NCBI RefSeq assembly: GCF_042683125.1
Contig: NZ_JBHUIY010000006.1
Span: 62,001-126,000 of the forward strand
Length of the DNA stretch: 64,000 nucleotides
Reading direction: 5' to 3'
Source of the DNA: Phaeospirillum tilakii
Lineage (GTDB): Bacteria; Pseudomonadota; Alphaproteobacteria; Rhodospirillales; Magnetospirillaceae
Part shown: one piece after another, positions 55,801 through 63,168 of the stretch
How the letters are laid out: every line of letters begins with the position of its first letter
Position numbering within the stretch: position 1 is the stretch's first letter
Made by a program: the position numbers and the translations under genes
Notes under the pieces: generated by a model
The model's input: the letters and a program-made list of their open reading frames with translations, nothing else
Database searches by the model: none
What the model was told of the DNA's origin: nothing

Positions 55801-56189
55801 GCTTCGACGGCGGCACGATAGGCCTCGACCTGCGGCTGATTGTCGTTGGCCTCGCCAAGACCAGGATCCCGGCTGAATTGTCCCCAGGCCTCGTCCCGAG
55901 GCTTCCAGAACAGGGTTTGCCCGCCATGTCGAAACGATTTGAACGTGATCGCCGGCCAGACTGTGCCATCCCGATCCTCGGTGAGGCTGGCGATATAAAA
56001 CTGCTTCTGATCCCTGCGGCCATTCAGCGCGGGCAGGTAGTGGCGGCGCCCATCCAGTTTCGGAAGCTCATCCAGGCGGGCGCCCACCTGTGCCGCTGCC
56101 GCCTGGGCGCTCGGGAAAAACGCGGCCAGAAGGTCTTCCGGTGTCGAATAATGCCGGCCGCACCAATCGAGGAAAGGGGCCGCCGTCAT
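52845..56189 (-). CDS. Toprim/helicase plasmid-type replication protein, 1114 aa
   Basis: The N-terminal half has a helical region rich in Ala/Gln (about 120-165) and a toprim-like domain (VLVEGLATGATW at 259-270, ADNDTSGTGEKAA at 301-313, DWND at 329-332). The C-terminal half is a helicase with Walker A PMGSGKT (480-486) and Walker B FVFLDEIAQV, plus VHTGVISSGLSIEH. This is the layout of plasmid and phage-satellite replication proteins with primase and origin-binding helicase roles. Its stop and the end of the NrN-like gene are convergent. It gives the island a route to replicate after excision. Confidence 0.8.
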   Translation of the reverse strand: MTAAPFLDWCGRHYSTPEDLLAAFFPSAQAAAAQVGARLDELPKLDGRRHYLPALNGRRDQKQFYIASLTEDRDGTVWPAITFKSFRHGGQTLFWKPRDEAWGQFSRDPGLGEANDNQPQVEAYRAAVEATRQAQAAQAAARDRQQEDGHRAAAEAARAAWEQAIPSEDHPYLTRKRIAVPGLRVARIDCRAQLWGGAERGWCDVPAVRAGDLLVPMHDEAGRLVNLQRIDAGGRKRFILGGRAHGCHFEIPGGSGRRVLVEGLATGATWHRGSGDTVIVAFSAGALPLVASYARADLVAADNDTSGTGEKAARETGLPVLMPWRGGQDWNDAGWEAVRAAIVNANAEAFTSPRSLPAVALEGREATWWGKLAAAESAGDVAALAWAIARRVSARCPHVFSLEELLGRLHDTAPAGLLHPDSLRAIGEDRRKRLEQRKQCALSAVAISPDVMGRHDVETVATLPSLSAADYHGVILLNAPMGSGKTQRIGAPFAAWAKQQPGRFVAICHRQSLVDELALRLGCRHYQDVPADLAPSVEALATCLPSIVKADHAPILGKVRFVFLDEIAQVLRSLASKVTVADGKSPADVFHALRDLVRKAECVIGADAGMDDRVIAFLEACRPGERFRIIHLPHRNEGLAVKFGFGQDAQVTAYGEAQARLSAGERLWVGCGEKSRAIEVARVLEAGGARVLLLHGDNRNNPEQAKFWQDPEGVSRTYDAVVHTGVISSGLSIEHRETGPYFSHGLLFANGATITPADAMQMLRRVRYLRSWTIVVLANNRRDIDHAAAITAGMEEAAAREGLAVTHASDFDHFVAKVEADHATQRADFAAGLWWGLEHQGFRVERLPLVVDEALGAEVKAVRAAIREQGRSAILAAPDLSDAEAALLRDIPRPTEAERLALLRHRIKTDLGVDDVDEAALEVWDEGRGPRRMDRFSAGVLGLADPRDPASGDLALHRFERARVLAYRALLAGVTMRSGLRITPELATHLLGRVIERRYLLAYLAIVPAKWARYVGVDRNGQPGALPMPAYPLRDVREIFERMGLECRRRRNQHKAAVGATSPDICLEDIPPSGTQRRAIVATETWHEITAESWNRIARQAASRNRCRPVEGVG

Positions 56190-56656
56190 GATGAGGCCCC
56201 CTGGTCGGCGGCCATTTCCCTTGCGATCAACTCCCGTGCCGTCTGCCGGGCAGATTCAGAGCATTTTCCTTCCCGGTCCTCCCGTTCGGCCACGGCCAAA
56301 CATTCAGCCAGATAACGGAGGCGGGAGAAGGTTTCCATCCTGCGCCCACGACGGCGGGTATTGGCCCCGCTCCATCGAACCGAGAAAAGCAGGCCATCAA
56401 GGCGAAACTCACCTCTGTCCACCTTGAGGATAAGCTCTTTCACCTCCTCGACGCTCGGGCGACCGAGACGGTTGATTCGGAGAACGAGAGCCGAAGCGAC
56501 AATGTCGAAACGGTCGTAACGAACGGAGGCGGGAAGCTGTTCGATCACATACTCATCAATCGTCAGCATGTCTTCCGCAATTTCGTCCAGACGTGCGGCA
56601 TCCATTCGCGGATGGGCGTCTGAACATTTCCGGTTTTTCCAGCGCGGCAGAGCCAT
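56186..56656 (-). CDS. Small island protein of unknown function, 156 aa
   Basis: The start at 56656 (MALPRWKNRKCSDAHPRMDA) is five bases past the AlpA stop, and the end overlaps the replication gene by four bases. The sequence is charged and mostly helical (ARLDEIAEDMLTIDEYVIEQ, RPSVEEVKELILKVDRGEFR) with no signal or membrane segment. I do not recognise it. Its position between the regulator and the Rep gene suggests a replication or copy-control accessory. Confidence 0.7.
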   Translation of the reverse strand: MALPRWKNRKCSDAHPRMDAARLDEIAEDMLTIDEYVIEQLPASVRYDRFDIVASALVLRINRLGRPSVEEVKELILKVDRGEFRLDGLLFSVRWSGANTRRRGRRMETFSRLRYLAECLAVAEREDREGKCSESARQTARELIAREMAADQGASS

Positions 56657-56660
56657 TGCG

Positions 56661-56864
56661 TCAGCCCTCCTGCCCAGTGACCGGACGAGCGGCGATCCGC
56701 GCCGCGATCCAGCGTTGCACCTCGCTTTCCGGCCATGCGGACGCACGGCCCACCGGGTGCAGCGGAGAGGGAAACAGCCCCTCGCCAATCAGCTTGTAAA
56801 CCGTCGATCGTCCCAGGCCGGTCTGGCTAACGACGTCTTTAATTCTGATAAGTTTCTCAGCCAT
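56661..56864 (-). CDS. AlpA-family helix-turn-helix regulator
   Basis: The 67-residue protein MAEKLIRIKDVVSQTGLGRS TVYKLIGEGLFPSPLHPVGR with AWPESEVQRWIAAR is the AlpA/excisionase-like MerR-type DNA-binding fold. Such proteins control integrase expression and excision in P4-like elements. It is encoded between the integrase and the replication genes on the same strand. Confidence 0.88.
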   Translation of the reverse strand: MAEKLIRIKDVVSQTGLGRSTVYKLIGEGLFPSPLHPVGRASAWPESEVQRWIAARIAARPVTGQEG

Positions 56865-57003
56865 CTTGGATGTGGCCCCTTTTTGTTGGTAGATGTCCAC
56901 ACCATGCCCTGGCTGTCCGGGGCTTTCCCCGGGGGGTATTTCACAATCGACAACGGCGCCCCGAAAGGCGCCGCTGCGTTTAAACGGTCCATGGAGCAGC
57001 GGG

Positions 57004-58248
57004 TTACCCGTGCCGCAGGCTGACCACATCTCCTGTCTTGGCGCCCCCATCGATATCCAGCAGCCCATGGCGGGCCAACGCATCGGCATGGTCGGCGATA
57101 TGGGCGCTGTAGTTCCGTTCGATCATCACCACCGACGTATCATGCTGTACCGCGACCACCCGGACCGGCACACCCCGCAGCAGGCTGCGAACGATCGAGG
57201 AATGGCGCAGGGCGTAAAGGGTGATCTCCGCCGGCTCATAGGGGGCGATCTCGTCTGCCGAGAACCCGGCGGCCCCCACCGCACGGGCGAACAGCCGGCT
57301 ATGGTCGCTCTTGCCCCAGGGAGCGCCGGAGGGCTTCAGAAGCAAAGAGGTCTCCTCTTCCCGCCCCTGTGCCACTTCGGCCAGTCTGACGGCCAAGCCG
57401 GCCGGGATCGGCAGGGGACGGCGCAGAGTCTTTTTGGTTCCTTTGCCTTTTTTCGATGTCGGCATGTTCAGGCGCTGGCCGGGCAGGATGTCCCCCACCA
57501 ACAGCCCGGCGATCTGGGAATAGCGGCTGCCGGTGACGGCAGCCACTTCGACCAGCAGTCCGAAGGCATGTGACACACGATAGGCCGCCTGAACGATCCG
57601 CTCCACCACCGCATCCGACAGAATCACATTTCGCGCCTGCTCGGCGTCAGGCAGTCCGGCCAGTCCATGCCGCCACGCGTTGCCGTTACTGATCCGGTCA
57701 TTGTGACGGGCGGCCAGTTCCAGCGCGGCGCGAAGACCGTTGGCCGTTCGATTGACCGTTGCCGGGGCAAGGGTCTGCAACAGGTCATCCCGCCATTTCC
57801 GCAAATCGGCCGCCGTCAATTCGACCACCGGCTTTTCCGCCAGCCGGTCGGAAAGGTGGCGTCGAACGCGCTGGACGTTGCCGACATCTCCGCGCCGGGC
57901 GGCAAGGTCGGCTTCGTAACTGTCGAGCGCGGCGGCAACGCTCATCCGGTTGGTTGGCGATACGTCGGCTTCATTGGCGGCGGTTTCCAGCGCCAGCGCC
58001 TGGGCCTGCGCCCAGGACAGCACCCGTTCGCCGTCGGCATCCTCGTAATCGTCGGCAAGCCCGATCACGCGCTGGGTTGATCCGCCCTTGCCATCTGATT
58101 TGCGGACGACCCAGGTTCCGGCGCTGGCATTGCGGCGATAACCCACGCTGGTCCCGCCGCCCAGGCTTTCGAACACCGGCTTTTTCGCCACCGGCAAAGC
58201 CAGCCGGGCCTTTTTCGTTGCCAGCGGAGAAGCCTTCGCACGCGCCAT
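57004..58248 (-). CDS. int: Tyrosine recombinase (integrase) of the island
   Basis: The ATG at 58248 after GGAGGG gives 414 residues. It has an arm-binding-like N-terminus with TSVGYRRNASAGTWVVRKSD, a core-binding SAM-like domain (VAALDSYEADLAARRGDVGN), and a catalytic part with VAAVTGSRYSQIAGL (Arg), YALRHSSIVRSLLRGVPVRV and IERNYSAHI (Tyr). It lies about 170 bases inside the right att site. It would integrate and excise the element at tRNA-Glu. Confidence 0.92.
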   Translation of the reverse strand: MARAKASPLATKKARLALPVAKKPVFESLGGGTSVGYRRNASAGTWVVRKSDGKGGSTQRVIGLADDYEDADGERVLSWAQAQALALETAANEADVSPTNRMSVAAALDSYEADLAARRGDVGNVQRVRRHLSDRLAEKPVVELTAADLRKWRDDLLQTLAPATVNRTANGLRAALELAARHNDRISNGNAWRHGLAGLPDAEQARNVILSDAVVERIVQAAYRVSHAFGLLVEVAAVTGSRYSQIAGLLVGDILPGQRLNMPTSKKGKGTKKTLRRPLPIPAGLAVRLAEVAQGREEETSLLLKPSGAPWGKSDHSRLFARAVGAAGFSADEIAPYEPAEITLYALRHSSIVRSLLRGVPVRVVAVQHDTSVVMIERNYSAHIADHADALARHGLLDIDGGAKTGDVVSLRHG

Positions 58249-58292
58249 TTCGTCCCTCCATCCATTACCGCCGAAGTTCGGCGGAAAAATCG

Positions 58293-58321
58293 GTGTCCTG
58301 TCAGTGTCCAGTCTGCGTCTG
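58293..58321 (+). other. Possible integrase arm-type site, right end
   Basis: GTGTCCTGTCAGTGTCCAG and the following bases match the left site at 36369-36397 at 24 of 29 positions. It lies between the integrase start and attR, where arm-type sites are expected. Confidence 0.5.
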
Positions 58322-58419
58322 CGGATCAGGGTAGACAGGAGGGGACGTCTCCGCAACAAAAACTGTTTATTATCAGCATACTCATAAACGACGAGAGACA
58401 TGACTGGACGATAAAAATT

Positions 58420-58469
58420 GCCCTCTCACGGCGGTAACCTGGGTTCGAATCCCCGTGGGGACGCCAATG
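58420..58469 (+). other. attR: copy of the tRNA-Glu 3' part
   Basis: GCCCTCTCACGGCGGTAACC and the rest of the T-arm and acceptor repeat the tRNA sequence with one mismatch. The 5' half of the tRNA is missing, so this copy is not functional. Confidence 0.88.
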
Positions 58470-58482
58470 ACTTCAATGACTT

Positions 58483-58514
58483 AAGGCCGCCTTCGGGCGG
58501 CCTTAGTCGTTTTT
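58483..58514 (+). terminator. Terminator beyond attR, probably the original tRNA-Glu terminator
   Basis: A nine-base stem AAGGCCGCC/GGCGGCCTT with a UUCG loop is followed by AGTCG and five T residues. It sits 14 bases after the duplicated tRNA end, where the intact gene would have had it. Confidence 0.8.
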
Positions 58515-58590
58515 GTCCCGTGTTGGCCCAACAGGCATTCCGCGACGCCGCCGGCCAGGGAGGGACACCCCCCCTGAAAATCCATAAAAT

Positions 58591-58631
58591 ATATAGACTA
58601 TATTGACATGATTGGCAGCACCCCGTAGCCT
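58591..58631 (+). promoter_or_regulatory. Promoter with palindrome before the metY-like gene
   Basis: TTGACA at 58603-58608, a 17-base spacer and TAGCCT at 58626 form a sigma70-type promoter with a weak -10. The palindrome ATATAGACTATAT (58591-58603) overlaps the first base of the -35 box and may bind a regulator. The leader of about 70 nt contains a CGCCG/CGGCG stem close to the start codon; I do not see a known riboswitch. Confidence 0.5.
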
Positions 58632-58711
58632 TTTCCGTGTCGAAGCGTGGCAGGGGATACGCCCGGGGCGTGTTCCCTCGGCCGCGCCGGACAAACGGCG
58701 GGAGAGCGGCT

Positions 58712-60007
58712 ATGTCGGTCGAAACGCGCAATATCGACACCCTGGTGCTGCATGGCGGCGGCTTTCGCGCCGACCCGGCCACCGGTGCCACCACGGTCCC
58801 GATCTATCAGAGCGTGTCGTTCGATCTCCAGGACACCGCGCGGGCCGAGCGGCTGGCCAATCTGGCCGAGATCGGGTTCATGTACAGCCGGGTGGCCAAC
58901 CCGACCCAGGACGCGCTGGAACAGCGGCTGGCCGCGCTGGACGGGGGTGCGGCGGCGCTGGCGCTGGCCTCGGGGCAGGCGGCAACGGCGATCGCGGTGC
59001 TGACCCTGGTCGAGGCGGGCGACAACATCGTCAGCAGCACCGACCTGTACGGCGGAACCTGGAATTTCTTCGCCAACCGGCTGCGCCAGTTCGGTGTCGA
59101 GGCCCGTTTCGTCGATCCGGCCGATCCCGCGAATTTCCGCCGCGCCACCGATGCCCGCACCCGGCTCTATTTCGGCGAAACCCTGCCGAACCCGAAGCTG
59201 GAGGTGTTCCCGATCCGCGAGGTCGCCGAGATCGGGCACCAATTCGGCATCCCGCTGATCATCGACAACACCCTGGCGCCGGTGCTGGCCCGCCCGATCG
59301 ACCATGGCGCGGCGGTCGTGATCTATTCGGCGACCAAATATATCGGCGGCCACGGCACCACCATCGGCGGCGCGATCATCGACAGCGGCCGTTTTCCCTG
59401 GGCCGACCATCCCGAGCGTCAGCCCCTGCTGAACCGGCCCGACCCGTCCTATGCCGACCGAAGCTGGGTCGAGCTGGCCCAGCCGTTCGGCCCGATCGCC
59501 TTCCTCCTCGCCGCCCGGGCCGGGCTGCTGCGCGATCTCGGCCCGGCGATCGCGCCGCAAAACGCCTTCCAGCTCGCCCAGGGGCTGGAGACCCTGCCGC
59601 TGCGCATCCAGCGCCACAGCGAAAACGCCGCCCGGGTCGCCGCCTTCCTGTCCGGCCATCCCAAGGTGGCCAGCGTGATCTATCCCGGCCACCAGGCGGG
59701 CGAGGCCCGCCGCCGCGCCGACGCCTATCTGACCGGCGGCCATGGCGGGCTGGTCGGGGTCGAACTGAAGGATGGGATCGAGGCGGGCAAGCGGTTCATC
59801 GATGCCCTGAAACTGCTCTACCACGTCGCCAATATCGGCGACGCCCGCAGCCTCGCCATCCATCCCGCCAGCACCACCCATGGCCAATTGCCGCCGCGCC
59901 AGCAGCACGCCTCGGGCGTCACCCCGGGCTATGTCCGGCTGTCGATCGGGATCGAGAACGCCGACGACATCATCGCCGACCTGTCCCAGGCCCTCGACCA
60001 CGCCTGA
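58712..60007 (+). CDS. metY: O-acetylhomoserine sulfhydrylase (MetY-like)
   Basis: The 431-residue protein has the Cys/Met-metabolism PLP fold: YSRVANPTQDALEQRLAALD, ALASGQAATAIAVL, IIDNTLAPVLARP and SATKYIGGHG, with the PLP lysine at residue 209. The end HPASTTHGQL and TPGYVRLSIGIEN are typical of O-acetylhomoserine enzymes that make methionine or homocysteine from methanethiol or sulfide. The ATG at 58712 follows a GGGAGAG site. The nitrogenase-like genes follow after 32 bases, an arrangement known from Rhodospirillum sulfur salvage. Confidence 0.9.
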   Translation: MSVETRNIDTLVLHGGGFRADPATGATTVPIYQSVSFDLQDTARAERLANLAEIGFMYSRVANPTQDALEQRLAALDGGAAALALASGQAATAIAVLTLVEAGDNIVSSTDLYGGTWNFFANRLRQFGVEARFVDPADPANFRRATDARTRLYFGETLPNPKLEVFPIREVAEIGHQFGIPLIIDNTLAPVLARPIDHGAAVVIYSATKYIGGHGTTIGGAIIDSGRFPWADHPERQPLLNRPDPSYADRSWVELAQPFGPIAFLLAARAGLLRDLGPAIAPQNAFQLAQGLETLPLRIQRHSENAARVAAFLSGHPKVASVIYPGHQAGEARRRADAYLTGGHGGLVGVELKDGIEAGKRFIDALKLLYHVANIGDARSLAIHPASTTHGQLPPRQQHASGVTPGYVRLSIGIENADDIIADLSQALDHA

Positions 60008-60039
60008 ATCCCCGTCGTCCGGCCAGAGAAAGGGACGCC

Positions 60040-61575
60040 ATGGCCATCAATCTCAAGCATCCGGAAGCGGAAACCCGCGAACAGCGGCTGGGGACGATCA
60101 CCCAATGGGAAGGAAGCGCCAGCGAGCTGGCCCGCGATTCCGCCTTCACCGCCGGCTGCGGCAACGCCGGACGCGGCCAGGGCGGCAAGCGTCTGTGCGA
60201 GCGGGACAGCCCCTTCACCCAGGCCTCGATGTGCGCCGAATGCATCGCCGTCACCAACGCCACGATCATCCAGGATTCCGTCGTCATCCAGCACGCGCCG
60301 ATCGGCTGCGCCGCCAGCCAGTCCTTCACCTGCCGTTATTATCGCGACCTCGCCGCCCAGCGGGGGTGGGAGGTCAGCAACCCGCAGGCGATCTGCACCA
60401 ATCTGGTCGAACGCGACATGGTGTTCGGCGGGGTGGCCAAGCTGGAACAGGCGATCCGCGCGGCGTGGGAGCGCCACCGCCCCCAGGTGATCTTCGTCGC
60501 CAGTTCCTGCGCCACCGGGATCATCGGCGACGACATCGACGGTACCGCCCAGCAGTTGGAAGCGGAACTGGGCGTCATCATCGTCACCCTCCATTGCGAA
60601 GGCTTCAAATCAAAGCATTGGAGCAGCGGCTGGGACGTGATCGAGCACGGCATCCTGCGCCGGCTGGTGCGCCGCGACCCGCCCCGCCGCCAGCCCGACC
60701 TGATCAACGTGATCCATCTCGGCGGCCCCGACGTGTTCTCGCCGCTGCTGGAACCGCTCGGCCTGACGGTCAATCTGGTGATGGGGGGCAGTCCGCTCGA
60801 CCGGCTGGCGCGGATGTCCGAGGCCGCCGCCACCGCCACGATGTGCTTCGTGCTGTCCTATCTCGCCACCGGGCTGGAGCAGGATTACGGCGTGCCGGAG
60901 GTCAAGGCGCCGCTGCCCTACGGTCTTGACGCCACCGACGCCTGGCTGCGCGACATCGCCCGCATAACCGGGCGCGAGGAGCGGGTCGAGGCGCTGATCG
61001 CCCGCGAACGCGCCCGGGTCGAACCGGAGTTGGCGCGGCTGCGGCGCGCCCTGGCGGGGAAGAAGGGCTTCATCGCCGCCGGCGCCGCCTTCGCCCACGG
61101 CCTGCTGGCCGATCTGCGCGAATTGGGAATTGAGGTCGATGCGGCCTATTCCTTCCATCATGATCCCAGCACCGACAGCGGCGATCCCCGCCAGGATTCG
61201 CTGTCGCATCTGGTCGAGACCTGGGGCGACGTGACCAATTTCACCGTCAGCCCCGATCAGCATTTCCAGGCCCACGCCGCCTTGCAGCGGGCCAAACCCG
61301 ATTTCGTCATCTGCCGCCATACCGGCTCGATCGCCGCGCTGGCGGGACGGCTGGGCATTCCGGTGCTGCCGGTGTTCTACTCGAATGACGGGCTGGGCTA
61401 TGACGGACTGATCACCATCGGGCGGGGCATCCTGCGCATCCTGCCGAGGCGGCGCTTCTATCAGGACGTCGCCGCCCATTCCTCCTTTCCCTATCAGCGT
61501 TGGTGGAAGGACGAGACCAACCCCTACGCCCCGTTCCCCCCCGCCGCCCCAGCCGAAGAGCCCGCCCCGCGATGA
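60040..61575 (+). CDS. Nitrogenase-like component 1, alpha-type subunit
   Basis: The 511-residue protein keeps cysteines fitting the P-cluster-like ligands: FTQASMCAEC (65/68), HAPIGCAASQS (90) and ASSCATGIIGDD (157). A further Cys at 269 (ATATMCFVLS) is placed like the cofactor-binding Cys of NifD, and LHCEGFKSKHW resembles NifD. It is not a standard NifD, VnfD or AnfD by its overall sequence. Methylthio-alkane reductases of Rhodospirillum are of this broad class and release methanethiol, which the adjacent MetY could use. The role is inferred from the context. Confidence 0.78.
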   Translation: MAINLKHPEAETREQRLGTITQWEGSASELARDSAFTAGCGNAGRGQGGKRLCERDSPFTQASMCAECIAVTNATIIQDSVVIQHAPIGCAASQSFTCRYYRDLAAQRGWEVSNPQAICTNLVERDMVFGGVAKLEQAIRAAWERHRPQVIFVASSCATGIIGDDIDGTAQQLEAELGVIIVTLHCEGFKSKHWSSGWDVIEHGILRRLVRRDPPRRQPDLINVIHLGGPDVFSPLLEPLGLTVNLVMGGSPLDRLARMSEAAATATMCFVLSYLATGLEQDYGVPEVKAPLPYGLDATDAWLRDIARITGREERVEALIARERARVEPELARLRRALAGKKGFIAAGAAFAHGLLADLRELGIEVDAAYSFHHDPSTDSGDPRQDSLSHLVETWGDVTNFTVSPDQHFQAHAALQRAKPDFVICRHTGSIAALAGRLGIPVLPVFYSNDGLGYDGLITIGRGILRILPRRRFYQDVAAHSSFPYQRWWKDETNPYAPFPPAAPAEEPAPR

Positions 61576-62927
61576 CCGCCCTCCCCCCCGCCTCGCCCTG
61601 CGCGGAATCCCGCCCGCTCGAACAGGTCCGCTATGTCTGCGCGCTCGGCGCCCTCGCCAGCGTCATCGCCATTCCCGGCGCCCAGCCAATGACCCATTGC
61701 GGCCCCGGCTGCGCCTCGAAGCAGTTCCACGCCCTGTCGGGAATCAGCGGCTATCAGGGCGGGGAGTTCCAGGTCCCCAGCACCAACATCGGCAACCGCG
61801 AGGTGATCTTCGGCGGGGCCGACCGGCTCGACACGGTGATCGCCGCCACCCTGAAGGTGATGGAGGCCGATCTGTTCGTGGTGCTGTCGGGCTGCGTACC
61901 CGCCCTGATCGGCGACGATGTCGGCAATGTCGTCGCCGGCCATCGCCAGCGCGGCGTCCCGATCGTGCTGGCCGAGACCAGCGGCTATCAGGGCAACAAC
62001 TTCACCGGCCACGAGATCGTCGTCCGGGCGATCATCGACCAGTTCGCCGACGCCCATGCCGGCCCGACCCGGCCCGATCTGGTCAACGTCTGGTCGCTGC
62101 TGCCCTATCAGCATCCGTTCTGGCGCGGCGATCTCGAGGAGATCCACCGCCTGCTCGAAGGGATCGGGCTCGAGGTCAACATCCTGTTCGGCCATTCCAG
62201 CCAGGGGGTCGAGGAATGGCGGCAGGTGCCCAACGCCGGGTTCAATCTGGTGCTCGGACCCTGGCTGGGGCTGGAGACCGCCCGGCATCTGGAGGCGAAA
62301 TACGGCCAGCCGTTCCTGCACCGCCCCACCCTGCCGATCGGCGCCCGGGAAACCGGCGCCTTCCTCCGCGCGGTCGGCGCCTTCACCGGCCGGGATCCCC
62401 GGCGGGTGGAACGCTTCATCGCGGCGGAGGAGCGACGCTATTACCTCTATCTGCGCGATTTCTCGTCGTTCTATGCCGGCTGCACCAGCCAGTACCGGCT
62501 GCCGTCGGCGCTGATCGTCGTCAGCGACAGCGCCTACGCCCTGGCGGTGGCCACCTTCATGATCGAGCAGTTGGGGCTGGTGCCGGCCGGCCTGATCGTC
62601 ACCGAGAACCCGCCCGAGGCGGCGCGGCCGGGAATCGTCGCCGCCTTCCACGCCCTGACCGACGCGGTCCCGGTTCATTTCGCCGATGATGGCTACGAGA
62701 TCGATCGGATCCTGCGCGCCACCGATCTGACCGGCCATCTGCCGATCCTGTTCGGCACCACCTGGGAAGGCGAAATGGCCAAGGCGCTCGACGCGCCGCT
62801 GATCGAGATCGGCTACCCCTGCACCGACGAGGTGGTGCTGTCGCGCGCCTGTCTCGGCTATCGCGGCGCGCTGCATTTGATCGAGCGCATCTACACCACG
62901 GTGGTGCGCGCCGAAACGATGGGGTGA
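61572..62927 (+). CDS. Nitrogenase-like component 1, beta-type subunit
   Basis: The 451-residue protein starts in an ATGA overlap with the alpha gene. Cysteines at 23, 43/47 and 108 (VVLSGCVPALIGDDV) fit the beta-side ligands. From about 165 to the end it is strongly similar to the gene at 63169-64000 on the other strand (for example NLVLGPWLGLETARHLEAKY occurs in both). No Fe-protein gene is in view here; the reductase may be encoded elsewhere. Confidence 0.78.
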   Translation: MTALPPASPCAESRPLEQVRYVCALGALASVIAIPGAQPMTHCGPGCASKQFHALSGISGYQGGEFQVPSTNIGNREVIFGGADRLDTVIAATLKVMEADLFVVLSGCVPALIGDDVGNVVAGHRQRGVPIVLAETSGYQGNNFTGHEIVVRAIIDQFADAHAGPTRPDLVNVWSLLPYQHPFWRGDLEEIHRLLEGIGLEVNILFGHSSQGVEEWRQVPNAGFNLVLGPWLGLETARHLEAKYGQPFLHRPTLPIGARETGAFLRAVGAFTGRDPRRVERFIAAEERRYYLYLRDFSSFYAGCTSQYRLPSALIVVSDSAYALAVATFMIEQLGLVPAGLIVTENPPEAARPGIVAAFHALTDAVPVHFADDGYEIDRILRATDLTGHLPILFGTTWEGEMAKALDAPLIEIGYPCTDEVVLSRACLGYRGALHLIERIYTTVVRAETMG

Positions 62928-62944
62928 TCCCTGCTTTCCGATTC

Positions 62945-62990
62945 GCGGGCTCCGCCCGCACCCGCCAAGGGCCGCAGGCCCTTGGATCCC
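62945..62990. repeat. Palindromic intergenic repeat, forward copy
   Basis: GCGGGCTCCGCCCGC, ACCCG, CCAAGGGCC/GGCCCTTGG; copy of the element at 33172. It follows the beta-type gene by 17 bases. Confidence 0.7.
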
Positions 62991-63062
62991 TTTCCTTGCC
63001 CTTCGCGCGGCCAACGCCAGCGCCCAAGCGGAAAGGCCGTTCCGCGCCCGACCATCAATGGG

Positions 63063-63107
63063 TTCCAAGGGCCTTGCGGCCCTTGGCGGGCGTGGGCGGA
63101 GCCCACA
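63063..63107. repeat. Palindromic intergenic repeat, inverted copy
   Basis: Mirror copy of 62945 (CCAAGGGCC/GGCCCTTGG, then CGTGGGC/GCCCAC). With the copy at 62945 it brackets the gap between two convergent nitrogenase-like genes. The rest of 62928-63168 shows nothing else. Confidence 0.7.
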
Positions 63108-63168
63108 CCACCGCGAAACCCGAGCGGGCAGCCCTGCCGGTTCGCGGCAGGGCCCCGGCCGGCAACGC

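Larger units (their letters stand above)
36332..58419. mobile_element. 22 kb integrative element in tRNA-Glu carrying a type III CRISPR system
   Basis: Bounded by the duplicated tRNA-Glu 3' part, it contains a tyrosine integrase next to the right end, an AlpA-type regulator, a toprim/helicase replication protein and matching 29-base sites near both ends. The cargo is a type III CRISPR-Cas system with three arrays, RT-Cas1, Cas2, Cas6, a CorA-like protein and a DHH phosphodiesterase. There are no capsid or conjugation genes, so it resembles a satellite-like or plasmid-derived integrative element. The chromosomal tRNA terminator now lies on the far side, at 58483. Confidence 0.87.

Noticed and set aside
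58632..58711. A SAM-type riboswitch before metY
   Set aside because: Such riboswitches are common before methionine genes, but I cannot match the conserved cores of SAM-I, SAM-II or SAM-IV; only a short CGCCG/CGGCG stem is clear.
60040..62927. Standard nitrogenase NifDK, VnfDK or AnfDK
   Set aside because: The C-terminal motifs differ from those families, no nif, vnf or anf accessory genes are in view, and the pair stands next to metY.
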